A stretch of DNA of 64,000 nucleotides from positions 5,859,501-5,923,500 of the forward strand of contig NZ_CP041405.1 of the NCBI RefSeq assembly GCF_007066085.1, in the 5' to 3' direction. The position numbers and the translations under genes were made by a program. Positions within the stretch are counted from its first letter, which is position 1. Each line of letters begins with the position of its first letter. Of this stretch, positions 35,562 through 44,922 are shown one piece after another. The notes beneath the pieces were generated by a model that worked only from the letters and a program-made list of their open reading frames with translations, made no database searches and had not been told where the DNA came from. The stretch comes from Paenibacillus thiaminolyticus (GTDB taxonomy: Bacteria > Bacillota > Bacilli > Paenibacillales > Paenibacillaceae).

Positions 35562-35906
35562 ATGAAAAAAGCGAAAGGCCGCCGCCACATAAAGAACCGC
35601 CACCGCGAGTCGATCGCGCGGGATACCGAATTCTCTGCCGAAGCAGGGACCCTTCCTCCTCGGGAGGCGATGAACGTAGACGCCGAGAAGGAACGGGAAG
35701 CAGTCGATCATTTTTCCGGAGTAGGCGCTGTCGCCGTAGGGTTTTCTCTTGTATCGGTCTTTATATTTCCCTTTGTGCTTGGCCTGAGCGGCATCGCGCT
35801 TGGAGGCCTGTCGTATTTGCAAGGGAGCCGTACCTTGGGAATGATCGCCATACTAGTTGGTATTTTGGCCATCGTGCTTCGCTTGATGATGCTGGCCTCT
35901 ATGTAA
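35562..35906 (+). CDS. Hypothetical small membrane protein
   Basis: A 114-residue protein I do not recognise. A very basic start (KKAKGRRHIKNRHRES) is followed by an acidic segment and two glycine-rich hydrophobic helices (about 53-78 and 88-110), the DUF4190-like arrangement of small membrane proteins. GGGAGGG precedes ATG 35562. A weak hairpin (35919-35955, GCTTGT/ACAAGC) lies after it. Confidence 0.75.
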   Translation: MKKAKGRRHIKNRHRESIARDTEFSAEAGTLPPREAMNVDAEKEREAVDHFSGVGAVAVGFSLVSVFIFPFVLGLSGIALGGLSYLQGSRTLGMIAILVGILAIVLRLMMLASM

Positions 35907-36043
35907 ACGCACTCTATTCAGGGCTTGTAACCGCTGCGGCGGGGACAAGCTCTTTATCTTATAGAATGAAAAGTCCGCCGCAAAAAAGATGGTGCGATCA
36001 GCAGAAAACGTGTAAAATAACAAGTAATGTCGAAGTTGCAGGG

Positions 36044-36097
36044 GATCAACAACGGCGGAAGCGGGGGAGCGCTTCCCATGCTGTTTTGATCTTTTTT
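36044..36097 (+). promoter_or_regulatory. Terminator-like attenuator hairpin in front of the cysteine desulfurase
   Basis: GATCAA (36044-36049) pairs with TTGATC (36086-36091), enclosing GGAAGCG (36057-36063) with CGCTTCC (36070-36076). Six T follow at 36092-36097, only six bases before the AAGGAGG of the next gene. The hairpin lies within the leader of the desulfurase, so attenuation is possible. It could instead terminate transcription coming from upstream. Confidence 0.5.
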
Positions 36098-36115
36098 ATT
36101 TAAAGGAGGTTTAGC

Positions 36116-37294
36116 TTGAAAACATCAACGAGGTCAATGCTATATTTTGATCATAGCGCCTCCACGCCTCCGCATCCGGACGTCATTCGGACGATGACAG
36201 AAGTGATGGAGCAAATATATGCGAATCCCTCTTCGATTCATGAAATGGGAGGCCAGGCGGAGCAGTTGGTCCGGCGGGCGCGGGAAGTCGTGGCCGGCGC
36301 GTTGAACGCGTCTCCGAACGATGTCATTTTCACGTCCGGAGCGACCGAGAGCAACAACCTGGCCATTGTGGGAACGGTTCGGGCTCTTGCCGGAGGCCGT
36401 CCGCGGCATATTATTACGTCGGCGATCGAGCATGCCTCTGTCTACGAATGCTTCCGGGAGCTGGAGCAGGAGGGCTTATCCGTCACGTATTTGCCCGTAG
36501 ATGAGCATGGGCGCATCCGTCCCGAGGAGCTGGAAGCGGCCATACGGCCGGAGACGGCGCTCATTTCGCTGATGCATGTCAATAATGAGACCGGATCGGT
36601 TCAGCCTCTTGCCGAGGCAGGCCGCATCGTGCGCGCGCATCCGGGTATCGTGTTCCACGTGGACGGCGTGCAGGGCCTGGGCAAGCTGCCGGTCGATCTG
36701 GAAGGATGGGGCGTGCATCTGTACAGCCTCTCCGGGCATAAAATCCGAGGCCCAAAAGGAGTGGGCGCCTTGGTGCGGCGGGGACAAGCTCCGTTGAAGC
36801 CGTTGTTCGCCGGAGGAGCGCAGGAGCACCGTCTCCGGCCGGGAACTGTCAATGTGCCTGGCGTGATCGCACTGTCTAAGGCGGTCCGTCTCGCCGTCGA
36901 AGAGCAGCAGGCGAATTACGAGCGCTGGTCTGAGCTGCGCGGGCTGCTGATCCGTCGGTTGGAGGAATTGGAGCCGCTTGTGTTGAACAGTCCGCCGCTC
37001 CCTCTTGCCGCACCGCATATCGTCAATCTGTCGTTCCCCGGGATGAAGTCCGAAGTGGTCGTGCATGCGCTTGAAGAACTGGGGATTATCCTGTCCACCC
37101 AATCGGCATGCTCCTCCAAGCTGCACCAGCCGAGCAGGGTGCTGATGGCGATGACGAATGATACGGCACGCGCCGCCAGCGGGCTTCGCATCAGCATGGG
37201 CGCCGAGACCGATGCGGCAAGCATCGAGCGTCTGTCCGACGCATTGGCTGAAGTGACGAAGCGGCTGGCTCCCATGCGGACAAGCCGAAGATAA
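36116..37294 (+). CDS. Cysteine desulfurase (NifS/IscS-like), partner of ThiI
   Basis: A 392-residue PLP enzyme that moves sulfur from cysteine to a carrier. PLP-lysine is Lys209 (SGHKIRGPKG), the ring-stacking His is His106 (AIEHASVYE), and the active-site Cys332 lies in STQSACSSK. It starts at TTG 36116, eight bases after AAGGAGG. It is 24 bp upstream of thiI, as NifZ is in B. subtilis, so its likely job is supplying sulfur for tRNA 4-thiouridine. Confidence 0.93.
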   Translation: MKTSTRSMLYFDHSASTPPHPDVIRTMTEVMEQIYANPSSIHEMGGQAEQLVRRAREVVAGALNASPNDVIFTSGATESNNLAIVGTVRALAGGRPRHIITSAIEHASVYECFRELEQEGLSVTYLPVDEHGRIRPEELEAAIRPETALISLMHVNNETGSVQPLAEAGRIVRAHPGIVFHVDGVQGLGKLPVDLEGWGVHLYSLSGHKIRGPKGVGALVRRGQAPLKPLFAGGAQEHRLRPGTVNVPGVIALSKAVRLAVEEQQANYERWSELRGLLIRRLEELEPLVLNSPPLPLAAPHIVNLSFPGMKSEVVVHALEELGIILSTQSACSSKLHQPSRVLMAMTNDTARAASGLRISMGAETDAASIERLSDALAEVTKRLAPMRTSRR

Positions 37295-37318
37295 ATAGGG
37301 GAAAGGACCGAACCAGCT

Positions 37319-38608
37319 ATGAATTACGATATGATACTTCTCCGATACGGGGAATTGGCCATCAAAGGAAAGAACCGCGGCAGATTTGAAAAAGCCGCCT
37401 ACCAGCATGTCAAGTTCGTGTTGGCACCATTCCCGCAGGCCAAAATTATCCGGGTATACGGCCGGATGTACGTGGAATTGAACGGAGAGCCTATAGATGA
37501 GGTGGTTGGCGCCTTGCGCCGGGTGTTCGGCATCGTGTCGCTCAGCCCGGTGAAGCGGGCTCCTTCGGAGCTGGAACCGATTGTGGAGACGGCGCTGCAG
37601 CTCATGGCCGAGATGAATCCGGGGGAGAATACGACCTTCAAGGTCACGGCCCGGAGAGCCTGGAAAGCCTTCCCGCACGGATCGCAGGAAATGAATCATC
37701 TAGTCGGCGCCCCGATTCTGCGACAATACCCGCAGCTCACCGTCGATGTCCGCAAGCCCGATATCGAGCTGCATGTAGAGGTGCGCGAAGAAGGGACCTA
37801 TCTGTTCAACGAGGTTATTCCGGGGGCGGGCGGCTTCCCGCTGGCATCCAACGGGCGGGCCATGCTGCTGCTGTCCGGCGGTATCGACAGCCCTGTTGCC
37901 GGGTATCAGGCGCTGCGCAAAGGCTTGGAAATCGAGGCGATTCATTTCCACAGCTATCCGTTCACGAGCGAACGGGCCAAGCAGAAGGTACTGGATCTGG
38001 CGCAGGTGCTTGCCAACTATGCCGGGCGGATACGGGTGCACCTCGTCCCGTTCACCGAGATTCAGACCCGGCTGCATCAGGATGCGCCGGACAACTTGAT
38101 GATTACGCTGATGCGGCGGGCGATGATGCGCATCTCGACCCGGTTGGCCGAACAGCGCAAAGCCGGGGCGCTTATCTCGGGGGACAGTCTCGGGCAAGTG
38201 GCGAGCCAGACGCTCGGAAGCATGAATGTCATCGGTCGCGTTACCGATCTGCCGCTGCTGCGCCCGCTTGTCACGATGGACAAAAATGAAATTATCCGGA
38301 TTGCGGAGCAGATCGGAACGTATGACCTGTCCATTCTGCCGTACGAGGATTGCTGCACCTTGTTCGTGCCGAAATCGCCCTCGACCAATCCGAATCTGCG
38401 TGTCGTCGAATATGCCGAGCATTCCATGAAGGACTATGAAGCGCTCCTGGAAGCGGCAGTGGCTCAGACAGAGTCCCTCGTCCTGCGGGCCGGCGGAAAT
38501 CCTGATACTGCAATAGTCCTGTCCGGACCGGAACGGCAAGATGCATCTGTAACAGAAGTATCCGGCAAGCCGGACGACCAGCCTGCCCGGAAGGATGACT
38601 GGTTCTAA
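37319..38608 (+). CDS. thiI: tRNA uracil 4-sulfurtransferase ThiI
   Basis: A 429-residue enzyme forming s4U8 in tRNA. Domains in order: N-terminal ferredoxin-like plus THUMP (about 1-165), then the PP-loop adenylation domain (LLSGGIDSPVAGYQAL near residue 184). The conserved YEDCCTLFVPKSP follows. There is no rhodanese domain, as in Bacillus ThiI. The last 40 residues are an extra polar tail. Confidence 0.95.
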   Translation: MNYDMILLRYGELAIKGKNRGRFEKAAYQHVKFVLAPFPQAKIIRVYGRMYVELNGEPIDEVVGALRRVFGIVSLSPVKRAPSELEPIVETALQLMAEMNPGENTTFKVTARRAWKAFPHGSQEMNHLVGAPILRQYPQLTVDVRKPDIELHVEVREEGTYLFNEVIPGAGGFPLASNGRAMLLLSGGIDSPVAGYQALRKGLEIEAIHFHSYPFTSERAKQKVLDLAQVLANYAGRIRVHLVPFTEIQTRLHQDAPDNLMITLMRRAMMRISTRLAEQRKAGALISGDSLGQVASQTLGSMNVIGRVTDLPLLRPLVTMDKNEIIRIAEQIGTYDLSILPYEDCCTLFVPKSPSTNPNLRVVEYAEHSMKDYEALLEAAVAQTESLVLRAGGNPDTAIVLSGPERQDASVTEVSGKPDDQPARKDDWF

Positions 38609-38703
38609 CCCCTTATACAAGCTATCCCTTACGGTTCACGCACAAAAAAACGTCATAGCCTGTCTCCTCTGCTCATACATGTAGTAGACAGGGGGGACGG
38701 ACT

Positions 38704-39372
38704 ATGAACTCGATCTGGATGATAGGGGAAATACTGCTGATCAATATCGTGCTGAGCGGTGACAATGCGGTTGTTATCGCCATGGCTTCCCGCCATCTTC
38801 CCGGCCATTACCAACGTCAAGCGGTATGGTGGGGCGTAGGGGGCGCCGTGCTTATGCGCTGCGTGCTTACCGTTGTGGCCGTCACACTGCTGCGAATCCC
38901 GCTGCTCCAAGCGGCGGGCGGAGCGATGCTCTTCGCCATCGCCGTTCAACTGACCGCCTCGCCCCGGCAAGAGCCGGATGAGATGAAAGAGGCCGGCTCC
39001 TTATGGACGGCGATCCGCACCATTCTAATCGCGGATTTCGTAATGAGTCTGGATAACGTGCTGGCGATCGCGGCCATTGCGAAGGGGCGAATGGAGTTTG
39101 TAATTATCGGCATTGCGCTCAGTATTCCGCTTATCGTATGGGGCAGCACGATCATCAGCCGCTGGCTGGAACGGCTGCCGCAGCTCATGTATGCGGGAGC
39201 GGGAATTCTTGCTTACACCGCTGGTGAGATGATTGCGTCCGATACGCAGATCGTCGCCTGGATAGACCGGTCGGGCCTTCATTTGGAAGGAAGTCTCCCT
39301 TGGGTAATGGCCGGACTGGCATTGCTTCTCAGTGTATTTTTTCGCGTCAGGGGCAAGATCGGAACAGAATAA
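38704..39372 (+). CDS. TerC family membrane protein (YjbE-like)
   Basis: A 222-residue membrane protein with about seven helices. The TerC motifs LINIVLSGDNAVVIAMA and LIADFVMSLDNVLAIAAIA contain the intramembrane Asp/Asn pairs thought to bind metal. Relatives export manganese or help metalate exported enzymes; which applies here is inferred. The leader has a hairpin, CCTGTCT/AGACAGG (38660-38692), directly before the GGGGGGA ribosome binding site. Confidence 0.9.
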   Translation: MNSIWMIGEILLINIVLSGDNAVVIAMASRHLPGHYQRQAVWWGVGGAVLMRCVLTVVAVTLLRIPLLQAAGGAMLFAIAVQLTASPRQEPDEMKEAGSLWTAIRTILIADFVMSLDNVLAIAAIAKGRMEFVIIGIALSIPLIVWGSTIISRWLERLPQLMYAGAGILAYTAGEMIASDTQIVAWIDRSGLHLEGSLPWVMAGLALLLSVFFRVRGKIGTE

Positions 39373-39405
39373 CACCCGTATGGTGCGATGATGCGGTATA
39401 GGCAT

Positions 39406-39443
39406 ACGGCCGCTGCCCTTTTCGGGGAACGGCTGTTTTTTTT
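39406..39443 (+). terminator. Terminator after the TerC gene
   Basis: GCCGCTGCCC pairs imperfectly with GGGGAACGGC around TTTTC and is followed by eight T. Confidence 0.6.
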
Positions 39444-39585
39444 GCCATTTGCCGATTTTGCAAATTTTCAGGTGATGGTGGTATTTTTCCGGACTTTCAT
39501 ATACACTAGAAAAGATAAAAATGATGCACTAAATGTCGCACCCTGTCTCTCAAATCGTAACCATGATGCATGGAGGTTTTGTCGA

Positions 39586-40071
39586 ATGGGCAAAAATCAA
39601 CAAGTGATCGGCATCGTTATCCTCGCTGCAGGCTTATTTATATTGTTGGGCAAATGGGGAGTCTTTGCTTTTATCGGCGGCAACTTGTGGCCGCTCATCA
39701 TGTTCCTTGTCGGCTTGGGCGCGTACGGCCTCGTCCGGGCGAGAATTGCCCCGCCCATTACGATGGTGCCTGCCGGCATGCTGACCGTCTACGGCGTGCT
39801 GTTCATGCTGACGCAGTGGATTAGCGCCAGTCTGTTCGTATGGCTGTGGCCTCTGCTTCTGATTGGGGTCGGGGTAGGGCTGTACGGCTATTATGTGGAA
39901 GATCCGCTTCACCCGCGCCAAGCATGGCTCGGCTCGCTAATGTTCGGCGGGGCAGGGATCGGCATTTTTATCCTGATGCTCATGATTACAATCAGCCTCT
40001 ACATGATTGCGATTGCGCTCATCGTGGTTGGAGCCGCTCTCGTGTTCGGCCGCTTAGGCCGTAGATATTAA
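39586..40071 (+). CDS. Hypothetical LiaF-like transmembrane protein
   Basis: A 161-residue, almost wholly hydrophobic protein with about five helices. The pattern (GIVILAAGLFILLGKWG, LWPLIMFLVGLG, LWPLLLIGVGVGLYG) resembles the transmembrane region found in LiaI/LiaF-type envelope-stress proteins. No soluble domain is present. TGGAGG precedes ATG 39586. Function unknown. Confidence 0.75.
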   Translation: MGKNQQVIGIVILAAGLFILLGKWGVFAFIGGNLWPLIMFLVGLGAYGLVRARIAPPITMVPAGMLTVYGVLFMLTQWISASLFVWLWPLLLIGVGVGLYGYYVEDPLHPRQAWLGSLMFGGAGIGIFILMLMITISLYMIAIALIVVGAALVFGRLGRRY

Positions 40072-40112
40072 GAGGCTTTGCCGCAACATGGAGACACCAT
40101 TCTGTCCGAGTA

Positions 40113-40140
40113 GAAACGCCGCCTCATCCCGGCGTTTTTC
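40113..40140 (+). terminator. Terminator before typA
   Basis: AAACGCC pairs with GGCGTTT around GCCTCATCCC, followed by TTC. Confidence 0.7.
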
Positions 40141-40224
40141 TTGATGAATTGCCTTGTACGCCTTGCCGCGGACGAGGACGATTCCAATGCATGTCATTCA
40201 CATCCAGAAGGGAAAGGTTTAAGT

Positions 40225-42066
40225 ATGCAAGATCGAAAAAACATTCGCAATATCGCTATTATCGCCCACGTTGACCATGGCAAGACGACGCTCGTGGATA
40301 AGCTTCTCCAGCAGTCCGGCACATACCGCGACAATGAAGTGGTGCAGGAACGCGTCATGGACTCTAACGATCTGGAGCGTGAACGGGGCATTACGATTTT
40401 GGCCAAAAACACCGCGATTACGTATAAAGATTACTTGATTAATATCGTGGATACTCCGGGTCACGCCGATTTCGGCGGAGAAGTGGAGCGCATTATGAAA
40501 ATGGTCGACGGGGTCCTGCTCGTCGTCGATGCCTTCGAAGGCTGCATGCCGCAGACGAAGTTCGTGCTCCGCAAAGCGCTGGAGCATAATCTGACGCCGA
40601 TCGTTGTCGTCAACAAGATCGATCGCCCGAATGCCCGGCCGCATGAAGTTATTGACGAAGTGCTCGAATTGTTCATCGAGCTCGAGGCGAATGACGAACA
40701 GCTCGATTTCCCGGTGGTCTATGCATCTGCTCTGAACGGGACGTCGAGCTTGTCGCCAGAGCAGCAGGACAGCAACATGCAATCGCTATATGACACGATC
40801 GTGGATCATATCCCTTCTCCGACGGAGAACCCGGAGGAGCCGCTTCAGTTCCTCGTTACCTTGCTTGACTACAATGAATATATGGGCCGGATTGCGATCG
40901 GCCGCGTGAACCGGGGCCGCATCCGCCAAGGCCAGACTGTCGCCGTCATCAACCGCGAAGGCCAGGTGAAGCAGGCGCGGATTGAGAAGCTGTTCGGCTT
41001 CCAAGGATTGAAGCGGATCGAGCGCAACGAGGCCGGGGCCGGAGATATCGTGGCCATCGCCGGAATCAAGGACATCAATATCGGTGAGACGCTGGCGGAT
41101 CCGGCACATCCGGAAGCACTGCCTGTCCTTCATATTGACGAGCCTACGCTGCAGATGACCTTCGTGGTGAACAACAGTCCGTTCGCCGGAAGAGAAGGGA
41201 AATGGATTACGTCCCGCAAGCTGCGCGAACGGCTGATGAAGGAGCTGGAGACCGATGTCAGCTTGCGGGTGGAAGATACCGACAGTCCGGAAGCATTTAT
41301 CGTCTCCGGGCGGGGCGAACTGCATCTGGGCATTCTGATCGAGAATATGCGCCGTGAAGGCTATGAACTCCAAGTATCGAAGCCGGAGGTTATCGTGAAA
41401 GTGATCGACGGCAAAAAAATGGAGCCGATCGAACGGCTCGTTATCGACATTCCGGAAGATTGCACGGGTCCGGTTATGGAGAGCTTGGGCACCCGGCGGG
41501 CCGAGATGGTCAATATGATCAACCACGGCAACGGCCAGGTTCGCCTGGAATTTCTGATTCCAGCCCGCGGACTGATCGGATACCGCACCAATTTCCTGAC
41601 GCTGACCCGCGGCTACGGCATTATGAACCATGCCTTCGACCATTACGGCCCATATGTCGGCGGCCAGGTCGGCGGACGCCATCAAGGGGTGCTGGTCTCG
41701 ACCGAGACGGGTACAAGCACGATGTACGGCATGCTGTCGGTCGAGGATCGCGGCGTGTTGTTCCTTCAGCCGGGTACCGAAGTGTATGAAGGCATGATCG
41801 TGGGCGAGCATAACCGCGACAACGACATCGTCGTCAACATCTGCAAAGAGAAGGCCCTGACGAACGTCCGGTCGGCAACGAAGGATGAGACGGTCCGCAT
41901 GAAGACCCCGCGTCTATTCTCGCTGGAGCAGGCTCTGGAATATTTGAATGATGATGAATACTGCGAGATTACTCCGTCCACGGTGCGCCTTCGCAAAAAA
42001 ATTCTGAACAAGAGCGAGCGCGAACGTGCAGAAAAAGTGCGCAAAATGTCCGAATCCCATGTATAA
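40225..42066 (+). CDS. typA: Ribosome-binding GTPase TypA/BipA
   Basis: A 613-residue translational GTPase. G1 [13 protein letters not shown]3 [10 protein letters not shown] and G4 NKIDRP are clear. EF-G-like domains III and V and the BipA-specific C-terminal domain ([16 protein letters not shown]) follow. It acts on ribosome assembly and stress or cold adaptation. ATG 40225 is chosen because [13 protein letters not shown] is the family start and GGGAAAGG precedes it. The downstream ylaH matches B. subtilis ylaG-ylaH. Confidence 0.97.
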   Translation: MQDRKNIRNIAIIAHVDHGKTTLVDKLLQQSGTYRDNEVVQERVMDSNDLERERGITILAKNTAITYKDYLINIVDTPGHADFGGEVERIMKMVDGVLLVVDAFEGCMPQTKFVLRKALEHNLTPIVVVNKIDRPNARPHEVIDEVLELFIELEANDEQLDFPVVYASALNGTSSLSPEQQDSNMQSLYDTIVDHIPSPTENPEEPLQFLVTLLDYNEYMGRIAIGRVNRGRIRQGQTVAVINREGQVKQARIEKLFGFQGLKRIERNEAGAGDIVAIAGIKDINIGETLADPAHPEALPVLHIDEPTLQMTFVVNNSPFAGREGKWITSRKLRERLMKELETDVSLRVEDTDSPEAFIVSGRGELHLGILIENMRREGYELQVSKPEVIVKVIDGKKMEPIERLVIDIPEDCTGPVMESLGTRRAEMVNMINHGNGQVRLEFLIPARGLIGYRTNFLTLTRGYGIMNHAFDHYGPYVGGQVGGRHQGVLVSTETGTSTMYGMLSVEDRGVLFLQPGTEVYEGMIVGEHNRDNDIVVNICKEKALTNVRSATKDETVRMKTPRLFSLEQALEYLNDDEYCEITPSTVRLRKKILNKSERERAEKVRKMSESHV

Positions 42067-42103
42067 TGAGATTTGGACAACGTTGGAAAAGGAGTGACCC
42101 TCG

Positions 42104-42394
42104 ATGCAAGCGTGGTTGGCATCCCATCCATATATAAGCTACGTGCTTATTTTTGCGTTCATGGTGTACATCTTCAATAAAGTGTTCCGTACGCAGCAGA
42201 AGCTGCCTTTGCTCAAAGAAATTTTGGTGTATCTGTTTATGGCGGTCGGGGCGTTCATTCTGCTGATTTTCCAGATCGACAAGCTGCCGATCGTGCAATG
42301 TCTGTCCGTGGCTGTTATCTTAATGTTCATGGTGCGCATCCGTTACTTCGTCGAGGAGCGGCGGCGCAAAAAAGAAGCGAATAATCAAGGCTGA
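42104..42394 (+). CDS. ylaH: YlaH-like membrane protein
   Basis: A 96-residue protein with three hydrophobic helices and a basic tail (RYFVEERRRKKEA), matching the YlaH family found next to typA in Bacilli. AAAGGAGTGA precedes ATG 42104. Function unknown. A hairpin CCCGCTGCC/GGCAGCGGG (42405-42427) without T-run separates it from the next gene. Confidence 0.88.
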   Translation: MQAWLASHPYISYVLIFAFMVYIFNKVFRTQQKLPLLKEILVYLFMAVGAFILLIFQIDKLPIVQCLSVAVILMFMVRIRYFVEERRRKKEANNQG

Positions 42395-42454
42395 TTCGAG
42401 TTGACCCGCTGCCGGAAGGCAGCGGGCATCTGAACAGAAGGGACGAGAGCGCAT

Positions 42455-42736
42455 ATGATGAAGCTGCCGGTTGCGCTGTTCAATTGGCTGCAGATTAAGA
42501 TCGTGGCAGATGCTCGCCCCGAGGACGGGGCGGCCAAGGAAACGGTTGCATTTTTTGAAGATATTTTGCGCGAAGATCATCGGCTGGGTTCCGTCGCCGC
42601 CGAGTGGAACGAGGCGGAAGACAGCTATGTCATTACATATGAGCAGGATGGGGCCGCGCATTCCGAGCGCTTCGAGCGGGATGAAGCGGAACGGCTGTGG
42701 AAAGACATTGAAGCGAATCCGAAATACAACGAGTAA
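42455..42736 (+). CDS. Hypothetical small acidic protein
   Basis: A 93-residue acidic protein, not recognised. It has a hydrophobic start (KLPVALFNWLQIKIV) followed by ETVAFFEDILREDHRLGSV and an Asp/Glu/Arg-rich end. It lies 60 bp after ylaH and 23 bp before the LCP gene in the same direction. Two adjacent ATG codons (42455, 42458) are possible starts. Confidence 0.75.
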   Translation: MMKLPVALFNWLQIKIVADARPEDGAAKETVAFFEDILREDHRLGSVAAEWNEAEDSYVITYEQDGAAHSERFERDEAERLWKDIEANPKYNE

Positions 42737-42759
42737 CATGATGTGGGAGGAAATATGAA

Positions 42760-43875
42760 TTGAATTCATCGACACCATTGCCGCCGAGAAAACAACCGAG
42801 CGTAAAAGCCGTTCCGGCACGCAAAGGCATGCCGAAATGGTTAAAGGCCATTCTCATTGCGATTATCATTCTATCTCTCGGCGTCATCAGTTACGCCGGA
42901 TACATATTGCTGTATGCCAACAAGCAGTTGGATAACATCTCTACGGCGAAGGCCGGAGGAGAGGGAACAAGCACGGTTCAGGCCACGCTGACGCCGAAGA
43001 GCGAGCCGTTCTCGTTCGTGCTGCTCGGGCTGGATTACCGGCCGGAGCTTCCGGGGAAGCGGACGGATGTCATCATGGTCGGCGCGATTCATCCCGATAC
43101 GCAGGAAGCTGTGCTCGTGTCGCTGCCGCGGGATACGTACTTCAATATCCCGGGATACGGACCGGATAAGCTGAATCATTTTTACCCTAACTTCTATGTC
43201 ATGAAAGAGCGGGGCACCCTGGACAGCGCGACGCCGGAGGACGAGATGCGTGTGATGCTCGGCCAATATTTAGGCATCGATCTTGATTATACGGCCGTCA
43301 TTAACTTCAAAGGCTTCGTTGACCTGGTCGATGCGGTCGGCGGCGTCGATGTCAATGTCGATCAGGATATGTGCTACGTTGACAAGGAAGACGGCACGCA
43401 TATTAATTTGAGCAAAGGCTTTCAACATCTGGACGGAAAAAATGCGCTCGACTTCGTCCGTTACCGCAAATCGAACTGGCGATGCAGTCCGCAGACGCCG
43501 GGAACGACCGATTTCGATCGCAATAAGCGCCAGAATGCGGTGCTGAAGGAGATTGTCAACAATATGCAGACGCTGGGCGGCCTCACGAAGGCGACGGATG
43601 TCATTGACGCCTTGGCGGACAATTTCACGATCGACATGCTGCCGTCCCAGATTCGCAGCGCCCTGACAACGTACATGATGATGGATAAGGATAATATCCA
43701 TTACATCTCAGTCGACGGAGACTGGAAGAGCCCTTATATTTATCCGTTCGAGGATAAATTGGAAGAAGGCAAGCAGGCGCTTAAGGATGTCCTGGCAGGC
43801 AAATCGCTGAAGGAGCCGGCCGTTCCGGAGGATACAACGGAGCCGGCGGAGGCGCCTCCTGCCCCTGCGGCCTAG
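42760..43875 (+). CDS. LytR-CpsA-Psr (LCP) family cell wall ligase
   Basis: A 371-residue extracellular protein anchored by one helix (residues about 28-48). The LCP domain is recognisable from GLDYRPELPGKRTDVIMV, LPRDTYFNIPG and the later LDFVRYRK (conserved Arg). These enzymes attach teichoic acids or other glycopolymers to peptidoglycan. The end is Pro/Ala/Glu-rich. It starts at TTG 42760 behind GGGAGGAAA; the nearer ATG is out of frame. Confidence 0.93.
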   Translation: MNSSTPLPPRKQPSVKAVPARKGMPKWLKAILIAIIILSLGVISYAGYILLYANKQLDNISTAKAGGEGTSTVQATLTPKSEPFSFVLLGLDYRPELPGKRTDVIMVGAIHPDTQEAVLVSLPRDTYFNIPGYGPDKLNHFYPNFYVMKERGTLDSATPEDEMRVMLGQYLGIDLDYTAVINFKGFVDLVDAVGGVDVNVDQDMCYVDKEDGTHINLSKGFQHLDGKNALDFVRYRKSNWRCSPQTPGTTDFDRNKRQNAVLKEIVNNMQTLGGLTKATDVIDALADNFTIDMLPSQIRSALTTYMMMDKDNIHYISVDGDWKSPYIYPFEDKLEEGKQALKDVLAGKSLKEPAVPEDTTEPAEAPPAPAA

Positions 43876-43957
43876 TTATACAGGTTGGATGCAATTTTTG
43901 CCGCATCGATTAATACAATAGAATAACAGGAGCGAACTTGTATAGGAGGTCGAAGCG

Positions 43958-44128
43958 ATGCTGAAGCAGCGAGCCGTCATGCTGAAGGAACCGCAGGACA
44001 GAATGCTGAACATGCCCTGCAGCGGCATGCTGCCCCCGACGCTGAGACAGCCTCCAGCTGGCGCGCGCCTATTTGTTGGGGCCGATGCGAGGTCCGGTTT
44101 CCACGCCAAAAAGCCTAGTATTTACTAG
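43958..44128 (+). CDS. Possible 56-residue protein ending inside a terminator
   Basis: ATG 43958 follows TATAGGAGGTCGAAGCG, a strong ribosome binding site, and opens a 56-codon frame rich in Met, Pro and Arg. It resembles no family I know. Its stop (44126-44128) lies in the 3' arm of the terminator stem. The good ribosome binding site is the main support; the composition is not strongly protein-like. Confidence 0.35.
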   Translation: MLKQRAVMLKEPQDRMLNMPCSGMLPPTLRQPPAGARLFVGADARSGFHAKKPSIY

Positions 44129-44138
44129 GCTTTTTGCT
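44108..44138 (+). terminator. Terminator downstream of the LCP region
   Basis: AAAAAGCCTAGTA pairs with TACTAGGCTTTTT around TT, followed by GC. The stem is perfectly symmetrical and could also act for the convergent lipoprotein gene. Confidence 0.85.
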
Positions 44139-44229
44139 GCATTTAGGAACGGTCCCCTCATGTCCTGTCTGGTATGGCAGCAGCCCCGTGCTTGTCTGGC
44201 TTCAGGCCGCCCGCCTCTCCGGCTGGCCG

Positions 44230-44772
44230 TTAACGACCCTTCTGGGAGCGGGTTCCGTCTTTCGGAGCCGGCTCGGGCGCATTTTCCCGAATCTGCTTCA
44301 CATGGCTCGGAACTTGAGGAACGATGCGCCCGACAATATCGGCAAGCTCGTTCGCGAAGCCGGATATCGGCCGGCCCTGCCGAATGTCGGCGGCCATCTC
44401 GCGCAGTCGTGCATTAATATCCATGTCGGCTGTCACAAGGGCATTGGCGCCATATTTATCCTTGCTCAGAGCCTCGGCCACGGAATATTTAATTGTTCCT
44501 ACCCGGGATCGCTCCGTATCGCCATCGACATCAATGCCGACAATCGCGGTATTTCCGAAGACGACGCAATTCGCGGCTTTGACGCCGTGGACTTTGCCCG
44601 CCAGATCGGCAAGATGCTGGCTGACCGCCCCAGCATCTTGAATGTTGTGCTTGCCGTCCTGGATCGGCTGAGCCTGTCCTCCCGCGGAACTTCTTGGTGT
44701 AGCTTGCCTGTTCGCATTGCCGCATCCGGCGAGCATCCCTACGATCACGATAGCAACCAGCAATCTATGCAT
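44230..44772 (-). CDS. YhcN/YlaJ family sporulation lipoprotein
   Basis: A 180-residue lipoprotein with signal peptide and lipobox LAGC at residues about 14-17. The domain pattern (ADLAGKVHGVKAANCVVFGNTAIVGIDV, YSVAEALSKDKYG) matches the YhcN/YlaJ family of sporulation-associated lipoproteins. In B. subtilis ylaJ lies near ylaG-ylaH-ylaK, as here. ATG 44772 is used; GTG 44775 is equally possible. AAAGG lies upstream. Confidence 0.87.
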   Translation of the reverse strand: MHRLLVAIVIVGMLAGCGNANRQATPRSSAGGQAQPIQDGKHNIQDAGAVSQHLADLAGKVHGVKAANCVVFGNTAIVGIDVDGDTERSRVGTIKYSVAEALSKDKYGANALVTADMDINARLREMAADIRQGRPISGFANELADIVGRIVPQVPSHVKQIRENAPEPAPKDGTRSQKGR

Positions 44773-44922
44773 CACGTATCAACCTTTCCTTATTGTTTGA
44801 CAATAAAAAATGAGACTTCCGATTGAGTATAGTGTGAACGGCCGCGGCATTTTTTATGTAATGTAAAATGAATCGCCACACCCTCCCTCTTGGAACGGTC
44901 TGTTCGGCGAAAGGAGAATCCA

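Noticed and set aside
42405..42427. Hairpin CCCGCTGCC/GGCAGCGGG after ylaH as a terminator
   Set aside because: No T-run follows and genes on both sides run in the same direction with close spacing, so it is probably not a terminator.
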